Positions 25,157 to 34,512 are shown, counted from the first letter of the stretch. The stretch: 60,550 nt of DNA from Mycolicibacterium sphagni (GCF_002250655.1 NZ_NOZR01000034.1:1-60550), one strand, 5' to 3'. Translations and numbers: made by a program. The notes: generated by a model from the sequence alone, not told the origin.

Positions 25157-26769
25157 TATGGCGTCTTGATGAGGTCGAAGCCCTTGTAACCAGCGGCGGC
25201 CACCTCGTTGCAGATATCGAGGTAGGTGGCGAAGCCGCCGATGAACAGCATGAACTGCCGGGGCTTGCCGGGCACGTTCGCGCCCATGTACCAGGAGTTG
25301 GCTTTGGTGAACAGCGTTGCCTCAGCACGCTGGGCGCACTCGGCAACCCAGTTCTCCACCGCATCGGCCGCCGGCTCGATCCCGGCGCAGCCGTGGTCAT
25401 CGAGGTAACCGATGGCATCCGCGATCCAATTCACATGCGCCTCGGCGTGCAACACCATGTTCGCCAAGACGGCAGGAGCACCCGGCCCCGACACCAGAAA
25501 CAGATTGGGAAACCCATCGGTGCCCAGACCGAGGTAAGTTCGCGGCCCGTCGGCCCAATCGTCAACCAGCTTTTGGCCGCCGCGGCCAACGATGTCGATT
25601 TTGGCAAGCGTGCCGGTCATTGCGTCGAAGCCGGTGGCCAAAACCAGTGCATCGATGTCGTAATGGGCTTCGGAGGTGTTGATTCCCGACTCGTCGATCG
25701 ATTCGATCGGGGTCTTTCGGACGCTTACCAGCTTGACGTTGGTTCGGTTGAACGTCTGAAAGTAGTTTGAGTCGGTGCAAATTCGCTTCGTGCCGATCGG
25801 GTGATCGGTTGGGATGAGCAACTCAGCCAGATCGGGATCGTCGATGACTGAGCGAATCTTCTCTTCGTAGAACTTGCGCGCCTCATCGTTGGCTTCCCGC
25901 GAGACCATCTGATCGGTGAAGGTCTTCGAGAACAGCACGCCGCCGAGGTCCCAACGCTTTTCGAACGCTGCCTGCCGCTCCTCGGGCGTCGCTTCCATGG
26001 TCAGCTTCGGATGCGCAACGTGCGGCGAGCCACCGCCGCTGCGCCATGACACCCGCCGTCGCTCGGCGTAGTTCGCCTTGATGTCGGCCACCTCGTCGGC
26101 TGTCAAGGGCCGGTTGCCTGCCGGCACGCTGTAGTTGGGCGTGCGTTGGAACACGTAAAGCTGTTGCGCCTGTTCAGCGATGATCGGAATCGATTGGACT
26201 CCCGATGAGCCGGTGCCGATCACAGCGACCCGTTTACCGGTGAAATCAACACCCTCGTGCGGCCAATGCGCGGTGTGGTAGATCTCGCCGCCGAAGGTGT
26301 CCAGCCCGGCGAAGTCGGGAGTGATCGCCGCCGACAGCGGACCGGTGGCCATCACGACGAACCTCGCCTCGACGCTGTCCCCGGCGTCGGTCGTGACTGT
26401 CCACCGCAACGTCTGCTCGTCAAGCACCGCGCTCACCACGCGGGTATCGAAGGCAATGTCGCGGCGCAGATCTAGCTTGTCGGCGACCCAGTTGAGGTAG
26501 GCCAGGATCTCACTCTGAGTGGCGTACTTCTCGGTCCACGTCCATTCCTGCTGCAGTTCGTCGGAGAACGAGTAGCAGTAGTCCACGCTTTCCACATCGC
26601 AGCGGGCCCCCGGGTAGCGGTTGTAGTACCAGGTGCCGCCCACGTCTGGTGCGGCCTCGAATACCCGCACCGACAGCCCCTGCGAGCGGAACTTGTGCAG
26701 GCCGTACAGGCCCGCGAACCCGGCCCCCACCACAACGACATCGACAGGAGTCTTCGATTCACCGCTCAC
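25156..26769 (-). CDS. Baeyer-Villiger monooxygenase (copy B)
   Basis: The 537-aa paralogue of the protein at 15839-17449 is collinear with only a one-residue length difference. It keeps GAGFAGLYGLHKF, GGTWYYNRYPGARCDVESVDY, the BVMO fingerprint FGGEIYHTAHWP and GTGSSGVQSIPIIAEQAQ. It is predicted to convert a cyclic or alkyl ketone to a lactone or ester with NADPH and O2. It heads a minus-strand operon with two SDRs and a crotonase and is divergent from the KshB-like reductase gene. Confidence 0.9.
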   Translation of the reverse strand: MSGESKTPVDVVVVGAGFAGLYGLHKFRSQGLSVRVFEAAPDVGGTWYYNRYPGARCDVESVDYCYSFSDELQQEWTWTEKYATQSEILAYLNWVADKLDLRRDIAFDTRVVSAVLDEQTLRWTVTTDAGDSVEARFVVMATGPLSAAITPDFAGLDTFGGEIYHTAHWPHEGVDFTGKRVAVIGTGSSGVQSIPIIAEQAQQLYVFQRTPNYSVPAGNRPLTADEVADIKANYAERRRVSWRSGGGSPHVAHPKLTMEATPEERQAAFEKRWDLGGVLFSKTFTDQMVSREANDEARKFYEEKIRSVIDDPDLAELLIPTDHPIGTKRICTDSNYFQTFNRTNVKLVSVRKTPIESIDESGINTSEAHYDIDALVLATGFDAMTGTLAKIDIVGRGGQKLVDDWADGPRTYLGLGTDGFPNLFLVSGPGAPAVLANMVLHAEAHVNWIADAIGYLDDHGCAGIEPAADAVENWVAECAQRAEATLFTKANSWYMGANVPGKPRQFMLFIGGFATYLDICNEVAAAGYKGFDLIKTP

Positions 26770-26872
26770 GCGCCGAACGCTAGGCGCTCGTCGCGCGCCC
26801 GTGCGGCGTACTTCCCGGTCAGCGGGCGCCGAGAGACCGCGTCACGGCGATCGCACGCCAGAATCGGCGTCC

Positions 26873-27952
26873 ATGACCGACGTCGAGAGCGGCAGTGAAG
26901 CGGTCGCCCTGGGGCGTGGCGTATTGGTGACGGTGTCCGACGTCATCGTGGAGAGCTCCGACGCCCACTCGCTGGTGTTCGCGATTCCCGATGACCAGCG
27001 TGATCGATTCGCCTATCGGCCCGGACAGTTCTTGACATTGCGCGTGCCCAGCGAGCGAACGGGATCGGTAGCCCGATGCTATTCGCTGGCCAGCTCACCC
27101 CACAGCGACCAAGCACTAAAGGTGACCGTCAAACGGACTATCGACGGATACGCGTCGAACTGGCTGTGCGACAACATCACCCCCGGTGACACTATTGAGG
27201 TCTTACCCCCTGCGGGCGTGTTCACCCCAGCCGACCTCGACGCGGACTTCCTGCTGTGGGCGGCCGGCAGCGGAATCACGCCGGTGATGTCGATCCTGAA
27301 ATCTGTGTTGGCCGCGGGGACTGGCCGGGTGGTGCTGTGCTACGCGAACCGAGACGAACAGTCGGTGATCTTCGCCGCCGAGTTGCGCCATCTCGCGGCC
27401 CGCTATGCGGGCCGGTTGACGGTATTGCACTGGCTGGAATCGTTGCAGGGCTTGCCCACCCGTGCACAGGTGAGTGGATTCACGCACACGGTATTCGCCG
27501 GTTCGGCAGCAGTCGAATCGTTCATCTGTGGGCCAGCGCCGTACATGGCGGTCATCAACGAGGCTCTCTCAGAGGCCGGTGTACCTCGGCAGCGAATCCA
27601 TCTGGAAGTGTTTCAGTCACTGTCCGGGGATCCGTTCACCGACGATATCGGCTCGGGCGTCATCGATTCCGATACCAGCGACGCCGCCACGGTGCAGCTC
27701 TACCTAGACGGAACATGCCACCGGTTGCGGTGGCCCAGACGCGCAACACTGGTCGACACCATGCTCGCCGCCGGTATTGATGTGCCGTATTCCTGCAAGG
27801 AAGGCCGCTGCGGATCGTGCGCGGCGACCGTGCTCCGCGGCGAGGTGGAGATGGCTTCCTGCGACATCCTCGAACCCGAGGACCTCGCCGACGGCTTGAT
27901 CTTGGGCTGCCAGGCCAGGCCCGTCTCCGACGACCTCCACATCGAGTTCTGA
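26873..27952 (+). CDS. kshB: KshB-like ferredoxin-NAD(P)H reductase
   Basis: This 359-aa reductase has an FAD domain (YRPGQFLTLRVPSE, ARCYSLASSP), an NAD domain (LLWAAGSGITPVMSILKSVL, FICGPAPYM) and a C-terminal plant-type [2Fe-2S] domain with Cys308, Cys313, Cys316 and Cys346. This order is that of KshB/HmpB, which passes electrons to the Rieske oxygenase KshA. A KshA gene lies about 20 kb away (46282). It could also serve another oxygenase. ATG 26873 was chosen because upstream codons are antisense to the BVMO gene. Confidence 0.82.
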   Translation: MTDVESGSEAVALGRGVLVTVSDVIVESSDAHSLVFAIPDDQRDRFAYRPGQFLTLRVPSERTGSVARCYSLASSPHSDQALKVTVKRTIDGYASNWLCDNITPGDTIEVLPPAGVFTPADLDADFLLWAAGSGITPVMSILKSVLAAGTGRVVLCYANRDEQSVIFAAELRHLAARYAGRLTVLHWLESLQGLPTRAQVSGFTHTVFAGSAAVESFICGPAPYMAVINEALSEAGVPRQRIHLEVFQSLSGDPFTDDIGSGVIDSDTSDAATVQLYLDGTCHRLRWPRRATLVDTMLAAGIDVPYSCKEGRCGSCAATVLRGEVEMASCDILEPEDLADGLILGCQARPVSDDLHIEF

Positions 27953-28054
27953 AGGCAGTGAGTGCAACGGCTTTCCACTGAACGGGATTCGGCGCGGTTG
28001 CCGACAGCGGAGCGGCTCACGATGAGTGATAGCGACCGACGATAGGACCAGATC

Positions 28055-29236
28055 ATGACTGAGCGCGTAATCGACCGCGTGCGCGAGATCGCCGACCAAC
28101 TGCGTGACCAGGGCGCCGAGGCCGAGAAGATCGGCAAACTCACCGACGACACCGTCAAGCTGATGAAGTCCGCAGGCAATATCCGCCTGCTGCAGCCAAA
28201 ATCCCACGGCGGCCTCGAAGTACATCCTCGCGAGTTCGCCGAAACCGTGATGGCCACCGCCGCACTCGATCCGTCCGCCGGCTGGATCAACGGTGTCGTG
28301 GGTGTGCACCCCTACCAGCTGGCTTATGCCGATCCCCGGGTCGCCACGGAAATCTGGGCCGACGACGTCGATACCTGGGTCGCCTCCCCTTACGCTCCAC
28401 AAGGGGTGGCCACGCCGGTCGACGGCGGCTATCTCTTCAACGGTCGGTGGCAGTTCAGCTCCGGCACCGACCACTGCGACTGGATCTTCCTCGGCGCGAT
28501 GCTCGGCGACGCCGACGGTAAGCCGTTGATGCCGCCGCAGATGCTGCACATGATCCTGCCGCGCAAGGACTACACGATCGTCGAGGACTCGTGGAATGTC
28601 GTGGGGCTGCGCGGCACCGGCTCCAAAGACGTCATCGTCAAAGACGCGTTCGTACCGTCCTATCGCACGATGAACGCGATGAAGGTGATGGACGGGACGG
28701 CGCAGCGTGAAGCCGGCATGACCGACACGCTCTACCTCATGCCGTGGTCGACGATGTTCCCGCTGGGCATCAGTGCGGCGACCATCGGCATCGCCGAAGG
28801 CGCCCTGGCGGCAGCACTGGATTACCAGCGCGAGCGAGTGAACTCCAGCGGAGTGGCGATCAAGGACGACCCCTACGTCATGTACGCCATCGGTGAGGCC
28901 GCCGCCGACATCAACGCCGCCAGGCAGGAGCTGCTCGCGAACGCCGATCGCATCTTCGACATGGTCGACGCGGGTAACGAAGTGTCCTTTGAAGACCGCG
29001 CTGCAGGCCGGCGCACCCAGGTGCGCGCCGTGTGGCGTGCGGTGGCAGCGGTCGACGAGATCTTCGCGCGGTGCGGCGGCAACGCCACGCGGATGGACAA
29101 ACCACTGCAGCGGTACTGGCGCGATGTGCATGTGGGGCAGGCGCACGCCATTCACGTACCCGGGACGGTCTATCACGCGGCGGCGCTAAGCTCGCTGGGT
29201 GTGGATCCACAGGGCCCACTGCGGGCGATGATCTGA
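28055..29236 (+). CDS. HsaA-like flavin-dependent hydroxylase (copy B)
   Basis: The 393-aa paralogue of the 17567 protein has all of its blocks: LLQPKSHGGLEVHPREFAET, FSSGTDHCDWIFLGAM, VGLRGTGSKDVIVKDAFVP, LQRYWRDVHVG. It differs mainly at the extreme N-terminus and in scattered positions. No flavin reductase of the HsaB type is seen in the window, so reduced flavin must come from elsewhere or from the KshB-like neighbour. Its stop shares one base with the dioxygenase start (TGATG). Confidence 0.88.
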   Translation: MTERVIDRVREIADQLRDQGAEAEKIGKLTDDTVKLMKSAGNIRLLQPKSHGGLEVHPREFAETVMATAALDPSAGWINGVVGVHPYQLAYADPRVATEIWADDVDTWVASPYAPQGVATPVDGGYLFNGRWQFSSGTDHCDWIFLGAMLGDADGKPLMPPQMLHMILPRKDYTIVEDSWNVVGLRGTGSKDVIVKDAFVPSYRTMNAMKVMDGTAQREAGMTDTLYLMPWSTMFPLGISAATIGIAEGALAAALDYQRERVNSSGVAIKDDPYVMYAIGEAAADINAARQELLANADRIFDMVDAGNEVSFEDRAAGRRTQVRAVWRAVAAVDEIFARCGGNATRMDKPLQRYWRDVHVGQAHAIHVPGTVYHAAALSSLGVDPQGPLRAMI

Positions 29237-30144
29237 TGGGTGACCTCAAGAGCCTCGGTTACGTCACGGTTGCAACTTCCGACATCCCGCGGTGGCGGCA
29301 GTTCGCCTTCGACGTACTCGGCTTCGCCGAGGGCTCGGGTCCTGATTCCGATGCGCTGTATCTGCGGATGGACGAACGCGCCGCGCGGATCATCGTCGTT
29401 CCCGGAGACACCGACCGGATCGTCACCGTCGGCTGGGAGGTCCGCGACCACGCGGCGCTGCAGCGGGTCAAGTCGGCGCTGGACGCCGCGGGCGTGCCGG
29501 TCAAAGAACTCTCGCAAGCCGAGGCCGATGCACGCCGCGTCGAAGAGGTGATCGCGTTCGACGATCCGGCGGGCACCTCAACAGAGGTGTTCCACGGCGC
29601 CGTCCTCGACCACAGCCCCGTCGTGACGCCGTTCGGCGCGCGGTTCGTCACCGGAGAGCAGGGACTCGGACATGTCGTGCTGCCCGCGCTCGACGTGCCC
29701 GGTTTGTTCGATTTCTACACCGAGGTATTGGGATTCGTCTCGCGCGGCGCATTCCGGGTGCCGGCCCCGCCGGAGTTCGGCCCGATTCGGGTCCGGTTCC
29801 TCGGTATCAACCAGCGCCACCACAGTCTTGCGCTGTGCCCCGCGATGACGTTGCGGGACCCTGGCGTGATCCACCTGATGGTCGAGGTCGACACACTCGA
29901 CGCGGTGGGCCAGGCCCTGGACCGGGTGAACAGGGACGGCTTCCAGCTGTCGTCCACTCTGGGCAGGCACACCAACGACAAGATGGTGTCGTTCTACGTA
30001 CGCACCCCAGGAGACTGGGACATCGAATTCGGCACCGAAGGCATGTGCGTCGACGAAACGTATTACACGGCTGAGGAAATCACCGCCGACAGCTACTGGG
30101 GCCATCAGTGGGTATCGGACCTGCCCGCGGCCATGCGCCCATGA
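29236..30144 (+). CDS. Extradiol catechol dioxygenase, HsaC/BphC type (copy B)
   Basis: A 302-aa protein, the same length as copy A and with the same metal ligands in GLGHVVL, VIHLMVEV and WDIEFG and the same catalytic QRHHS, GRHTND and SFYVR motifs. It should open a catechol ring in the meta position. ATG 29236 overlaps the hydroxylase stop, and its own stop overlaps the next gene (ATGA 30141-30144), so the three plus-strand genes are coupled. Confidence 0.9.
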   Translation: MGDLKSLGYVTVATSDIPRWRQFAFDVLGFAEGSGPDSDALYLRMDERAARIIVVPGDTDRIVTVGWEVRDHAALQRVKSALDAAGVPVKELSQAEADARRVEEVIAFDDPAGTSTEVFHGAVLDHSPVVTPFGARFVTGEQGLGHVVLPALDVPGLFDFYTEVLGFVSRGAFRVPAPPEFGPIRVRFLGINQRHHSLALCPAMTLRDPGVIHLMVEVDTLDAVGQALDRVNRDGFQLSSTLGRHTNDKMVSFYVRTPGDWDIEFGTEGMCVDETYYTAEEITADSYWGHQWVSDLPAAMRP

Positions 30145-31610
30145 CAGCCGAGGATGACGTCACCCCGGTTCCCGCCTCATCGATCGAGAACTGGGACCAC
30201 GAGGCCGATGTGGTCATCGTGGGCTACGGCATCGCGGGCGCCGCAGCGGCTGTGGAAGCGGCCCGCACGGGCGCCGACGTCCTGGTGCTCGAGCGCACCG
30301 GGTCGTGGGGCGGCGCCGCGTCGATGGCGGGCGGGTTCCTATACCTCGGCGGCGGTACGCCGATCCAGAAGGCTTGCGGCTTCACCGATTCGCCTCAGAA
30401 CATGGCAGCGTTTCTCAACGTCGCGATGGGACCGGGGGCCGATGAGACCCGAATCGCGGACTACTGCCACGGCAGTCTCGCCCACTTCGACTGGCTCACG
30501 GACTGCGGTGTGCCGTTCAAACCGGAGTTCTGGGGCGAGCCTGGATGGGAGCCACCAGGAGACCAGGGTCTGATGTTCACCGGCGGTGAGAACGCCTACC
30601 CGTTCAACACGATCGCCGAACCCGCTCCGCGCGGCCATATTCCGCAGATGACCGGAAAGGTCGCCGGCGAGAAGAGCGGTGGATTCATGTTGATGAAGCC
30701 ACTGGTCGAGACTGCGACGTCGCTCGGCGTGCGAGCCGTCTACGACGTGCGGGCGCAGACGTTGATCGTCGAATCCGACGGTCGGGTGTCGGGGGTAATC
30801 GCTCGACAGTACGGCGAGACGGTGCGGGTACGCGCCCGGCGCGGGGTGATGCTGGCCGCGGGCAGCTTCGCCTACAGCGAGTCGATGGTCAAGCAGTTCG
30901 CACCGGGTATCGCCGGACGCCCTGCCGCTTCCATCGAACAACACGATGGGCGCGCGATCCGAATGGCCCAGGCGCTCGGCGCGGATCTCGCGCACATGGA
31001 CGCCACCGAGGTGGCATTCCTGATCGATCCGCAACAGACCGTGCGCGGCGTTCTGGTCAACGGCCTCGGTCAGCGATACGTCCCCGAGGACATGTACTCC
31101 GGCCGGATCGGACAACTGACGCTTTACCGGCAGGAAGACACCGCCTACCTGATCATCGACGGCGACGCCCAGGACGAAGCGATGGCGGCGACGTCGGCCA
31201 CCCCGTTTCTGAAGAGACCCGCGACGTGGGTGTGCGAATCGGTCGCCGAACTCGAGGCCGAAATCGGTCTACCGGTCGGTTCCCTGCAAGCGACGATCGG
31301 CGCCTACAACGAGGCGGCCGCACGGGGCGAGGATCCGCTGCTGCACAAGAAGCCGGAGTGGATCAAACCGATCATCACCCCGGTCGGTGCGATCGACCTG
31401 CGGGCCAGCTGCGGTGGCTTCACCCTCGGCGGGCTGATGACCTCATTGAACGGGGAGGTCATGCACGTGAGCGGCGAGCCGATCCCCGGACTGTTCGCGG
31501 CGGGACGCTGCACCGCCGGCCTGGCGGCATGGGGCTATGCCAGCGGGATCTCGCTGGGCGACGGAAGCTTTTACGGCCGGCGGGCCGGTCGCGCTGCCGC
31601 CCACGCGTAG
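30141..31610 (+). CDS. 3-ketosteroid delta4-(5alpha)-dehydrogenase-like flavoprotein (copy B)
   Basis: The 489-aa FAD enzyme of the fumarate reductase/KstD superfamily begins with DVVIVGYGIAGAAAAVEAAR (FAD loop). Numbering from ATG 30141, it has Tyr319 (EDMYSG), Tyr466 and Ser468 (WGYASGISLGDGSFYGRRAG), the residues described as catalytic in the Rhodococcus delta4-(5alpha)-KSTD. That enzyme introduces the 4,5 double bond in 5alpha-3-ketosteroids. This makes 5alpha-reduced steroids plausible substrates. It is the intact twin of the broken gene at 19675. Confidence 0.82.
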   Translation: MTAEDDVTPVPASSIENWDHEADVVIVGYGIAGAAAAVEAARTGADVLVLERTGSWGGAASMAGGFLYLGGGTPIQKACGFTDSPQNMAAFLNVAMGPGADETRIADYCHGSLAHFDWLTDCGVPFKPEFWGEPGWEPPGDQGLMFTGGENAYPFNTIAEPAPRGHIPQMTGKVAGEKSGGFMLMKPLVETATSLGVRAVYDVRAQTLIVESDGRVSGVIARQYGETVRVRARRGVMLAAGSFAYSESMVKQFAPGIAGRPAASIEQHDGRAIRMAQALGADLAHMDATEVAFLIDPQQTVRGVLVNGLGQRYVPEDMYSGRIGQLTLYRQEDTAYLIIDGDAQDEAMAATSATPFLKRPATWVCESVAELEAEIGLPVGSLQATIGAYNEAAARGEDPLLHKKPEWIKPIITPVGAIDLRASCGGFTLGGLMTSLNGEVMHVSGEPIPGLFAAGRCTAGLAAWGYASGISLGDGSFYGRRAGRAAAHA

Positions 31611-31676
31611 CCTCCGTCGCGTTCGTCATTGGCCGACACGGACGGTCAACACTCCGCAATCTTATGTGACAGGGCC

Positions 31677-31716
31677 CACAGCACTGTGCTAAAACTATAT
31701 GACTAATAGTTATATG
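31677..31716. promoter_or_regulatory. Symmetric AT-rich elements upstream of the IclR gene
   Basis: CACAG-CA-CTGTG (31677-31688) is a perfect inverted repeat. It is followed by AACTAT-N7-ATAGTT (31693-31711) and a direct repeat of TATATG (31697, 31711). The AT-rich block stands out in the GC-rich setting and lies about 40-70 bases before the IclR start, so it may hold the promoter and autoregulatory operator. Confidence 0.5.
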
Positions 31717-31749
31717 CCTGGTTGGCATGCTGTCGATGTAGGAGGCCTC

Positions 31750-32598
31750 ATGACAATGGCTGTCGAGAAGGCGGGCGAGACGCCGAGCGCCGTCATTGAC
31801 CGAATTTCGCTGGTCCTGGATTCATTCGACGGGCCAGGGCGACTGACATTGGCACAGATCGTCCGCCGCACGGGTCTTCCGCGGTCGTCAGCGCACCGCA
31901 TGCTCGAGCGTCTCGTCGCGCTGCGGTGGCTGCGCCGCGATGGCCGCGACTACGAATTGGGCATGCGTTTGGTCGAGCTGGGATCGTTGGCGCTGCACCA
32001 GGACAGAATTCACCGCGCCGCCATTCCATTGCTGCGCGATCTGCACCGAGCGACCGGATTGGTGGTGCACCTCGCGGTCTTGGATGGCTCCGACGTGGTG
32101 TATCTGGAGAAGATCGGCGAACAGATGGGGGCAGCGATCCCCACTCGGGTGGGCGGTCGCCAGCCGGCGCACTGTACTGCGGTCGGCAAGGCGATCCTCG
32201 GTGAGAACGACACCACGGAAATCGACCTGTCGAACCGAAGGACCCGGTATTCCATTGCTACAGCCGCGCAGCTGGAGGCCGAGTTGGCCAAGGTTCGCGC
32301 GCACGGGGTGGCCTTCGAGCGTGAAGAATCGTTGCCCGGATTCGGCTGTGTGGCTGCACCTATCGGCCCGGCCGGTCATGCAGTGGCTGCGGTTTCGGTG
32401 TGCGGCCCCATGAATCGGATGTCCTTTGACAATCGGCTCGTCGCTCCGATACGGATGACGGCCATGGCTATCTGGCGTAGCGCTGACGAGGGGCCCGACC
32501 GAGTGGCTCCTACGTTGCAGCCACTGCGCCCGCTACGCGGCGGTCCTGGGCCGCGCCCGGTCGGGCCTCGGAATCCCGCCGCCCTGCAGCCGGCGTGA
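31750..32598 (+). CDS. IclR-family transcriptional regulator
   Basis: The 282-aa regulator has an N-terminal winged helix (SAVIDRISLVLDSFDGPGRLTLAQIVRRTGLPRSSAHRMLERL, about 13-55). The IclR effector domain follows (ALHQDRIHRAAIPLLRDLHRATG, VYLEKIGEQMGAAIPTRVGGRQPAHCTAVGKAIL). It probably controls the neighbouring catabolic operon, which starts with the GTGA-overlapping esterase gene. ATG 31750 has a strong AGGAGG site six bases upstream, so the ATG at 31699 is less likely. The C-terminal 45 residues are Pro/Arg-rich and unusual for the family. Confidence 0.9.
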   Translation: MTMAVEKAGETPSAVIDRISLVLDSFDGPGRLTLAQIVRRTGLPRSSAHRMLERLVALRWLRRDGRDYELGMRLVELGSLALHQDRIHRAAIPLLRDLHRATGLVVHLAVLDGSDVVYLEKIGEQMGAAIPTRVGGRQPAHCTAVGKAILGENDTTEIDLSNRRTRYSIATAAQLEAELAKVRAHGVAFEREESLPGFGCVAAPIGPAGHAVAAVSVCGPMNRMSFDNRLVAPIRMTAMAIWRSADEGPDRVAPTLQPLRPLRGGPGPRPVGPRNPAALQPA

Positions 32599-33521
32599 CT
32601 CTCGACCCTCAGATCGCCGGGCTGATCGAAACTCTCGACTCAGGCTTCCCGCCGGTGCACACGATGACCGGCGCCCAGGCCCGCGCTGCGATCCGCGCCC
32701 GTTTCGTCCCCAACCCGAACCCCGAGCTCGTTTCACAGGTGAGCGACCATCAGGTCGACGTCGCTGGTGGCAGCATCGACGTCCGGGTTTATCAGCCCGC
32801 GTCGGGTAACCCCTTACCGATACTCGTGTACGCGCACGGCGGCGGATTCGTGTTCTGCGACCTGGACAGCCACGACGGACTGTGCCGCAGCCTGGCCAAC
32901 CTGGTTCCTGCCGTGGTGATCTCGGTCGGCTACCGGCTGGCGCCCGAGCACCGGTGGCCCACGGCTGCCGAAGACGTTTTTGCGGTCACCGAGTGGGCCG
33001 CAGCGCACGCCTCTGAGTTCGGGGGCGATCTCAGCCGGATTGCCGTCGGCGGAGACAGCGCAGGCGGCAACCTCGCGGCGGTCACCACGCTGATGGCGCG
33101 CGACCGCGGCGGACCCAATATCGCTGCGCAACTTCTGCTGTATCCGGTGATTGCTGCCGACTTCGACACCGAGTCGTACCGGTCGTTCGGGGAAGGGTTC
33201 TACAACCCCCGTCCTGCGCTGCAATGGTATTGGGATCAGTACGCGCCGGCACTCGACGACCGCCGACATCCCTACGCCTCACCGCTGCACGCGGATCTGA
33301 CCGGACTGCCCCCCGCGATCGTCGTACTCGCGGGCCACGACCCGTTGCTCGACGAGGGCGTGTCCTACGCGAATGCCTTGACTTCCGCCGGGGTTTCGAC
33401 CACCCGATGTGAATTCGAGGGCGGCATCCACGGTTTCATGACCATGCCGATGCTCGACCTCGCCCACCGGGCACGCCAGGAGGCCAGCCAATCACTTGCT
33501 GATGTGCTCAACCATGGCTGA
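32595..33521 (+). CDS. Alpha/beta hydrolase, hormone-sensitive lipase family
   Basis: The 308-aa esterase has HGGGFVFCDLDSHDGLCRSLAN (HGGG oxyanion motif), nucleophile GDSAGGN, the late acid in GHDPLLDEGVSYANAL and catalytic His in GGIHGFMTMP. This is the Lip/HSL family of short-chain ester hydrolases. A natural role would be to open lactones or esters made by the island's Baeyer-Villiger enzymes; that link is inference. The GTG start overlaps the IclR stop, so esterase level follows regulator translation. Confidence 0.9.
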   Translation: MTLDPQIAGLIETLDSGFPPVHTMTGAQARAAIRARFVPNPNPELVSQVSDHQVDVAGGSIDVRVYQPASGNPLPILVYAHGGGFVFCDLDSHDGLCRSLANLVPAVVISVGYRLAPEHRWPTAAEDVFAVTEWAAAHASEFGGDLSRIAVGGDSAGGNLAAVTTLMARDRGGPNIAAQLLLYPVIAADFDTESYRSFGEGFYNPRPALQWYWDQYAPALDDRRHPYASPLHADLTGLPPAIVVLAGHDPLLDEGVSYANALTSAGVSTTRCEFEGGIHGFMTMPMLDLAHRARQEASQSLADVLNHG

Positions 33522-34512
33522 GGTGTTCGTTATCGATCGAGTGGTCACGGCGCCTGGGTGCGCACAGGCTTTCATCGACGCCTACCTGTCCGGCTACGTC
33601 CCCGGAGCCCGCGAGCGTGGGATGGATCTGCGTGACGTTCTGGTGAGTCCACCGATCTTGTTCGACGACCGCTCCAACATCGTGACGATCACGTGGTCGC
33701 TGCCCAGTCCGCAAGCCTGGTGGCAGATGACGTGGCAGGGTCGACCCGATCCGACGGTGGCTCAATGGTGGGCAGAGATCTCCGATCTCGTAGTCGAGCG
33801 CACCCGTAGCGTCGCGTCACACGCCGACGACCTGGATGGCGCCGAGCCACCAGCGCCCCTATCTGACGTGGCCAGTGGCACCGCGACGATGGGCGTCACG
33901 CGGTTGCTCGATGTCGTCGAATCCGAACGCGAGCGCGTACTGGACGCACTGCGGAAGGCGGCCGACGCCGCTGATCCACTGCGGGCGCTGGTAGCACCAA
34001 CGTTGCCGGGGTCGCGCAACGGCGGCGACATCCTGGTGCACTTGCGGTTTCACGACCAACACGCCTGGGATCGAACTGATTTCGATGACGCGCTGGGCGA
34101 CCCGGCGATCACGCATGTCAACGGCGTGACCTACCGGGGAACACCGCTTCGCCGCGGCAACGGCACGGTATACCGGACGCTGCTGTTGCGGGTCTCCCCC
34201 GAAGCATCCGAGGAACAGGTCGCCGCGTTCGAACGCGAGCTGGCGATGATGCCCCGTTACGTACCAACGATCAGAGCGTGGCAGCTGAGCCGAGTCGATG
34301 ACGCGGTCGGCACGAGCGACTGGACCCACGTCTTCGAGCAGGAGTTCACCGACGTAGACGGCCTTATGGGTCCCTACCTGATGCATCCCGTCCACTGGGC
34401 GGTGGTTGACCGCTGGTTCGATCCTGAAACCACCGACATGATCGTCCGAGACCGGGTATGCCACAGCTTCTGCGAGTTGACAACTCCGGCGCTGCCGGCC
34501 GGCGAAACCTAA
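33514..34512 (+). CDS. Dabb-fold (dimeric alpha-beta barrel) protein
   Basis: The 332-aa protein appears to hold two ferredoxin-like barrels. The C-terminal half (VYRTLLLRVSPEASEEQVAAFERELAMMPRYVPTIRAWQLSRV...WTHVFEQEFTDVDGLMGPYLMHPVHWAVVDRWFD) fits the Dabb stress-response barrel family, and the N-terminal half (VFVIDRVVTAPGCAQAFIDAYLSGYVPGAR) looks like a second barrel. Some relatives act on polyketide or catabolic intermediates, but no active site can be assigned. ATG 33514 overlaps the esterase gene by 8 bases. Confidence 0.65.
   Translation: MAEVFVIDRVVTAPGCAQAFIDAYLSGYVPGARERGMDLRDVLVSPPILFDDRSNIVTITWSLPSPQAWWQMTWQGRPDPTVAQWWAEISDLVVERTRSVASHADDLDGAEPPAPLSDVASGTATMGVTRLLDVVESERERVLDALRKAADAADPLRALVAPTLPGSRNGGDILVHLRFHDQHAWDRTDFDDALGDPAITHVNGVTYRGTPLRRGNGTVYRTLLLRVSPEASEEQVAAFERELAMMPRYVPTIRAWQLSRVDDAVGTSDWTHVFEQEFTDVDGLMGPYLMHPVHWAVVDRWFDPETTDMIVRDRVCHSFCELTTPALPAGET

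Noticed and set aside
26770..31749. KstR-type operators (TnnAACnnGTTnnA) in the catabolic promoters
   Set aside because: Read by eye in the main divergent intergenic regions; no convincing match, so no KstR control is claimed. A motif scan would settle it.
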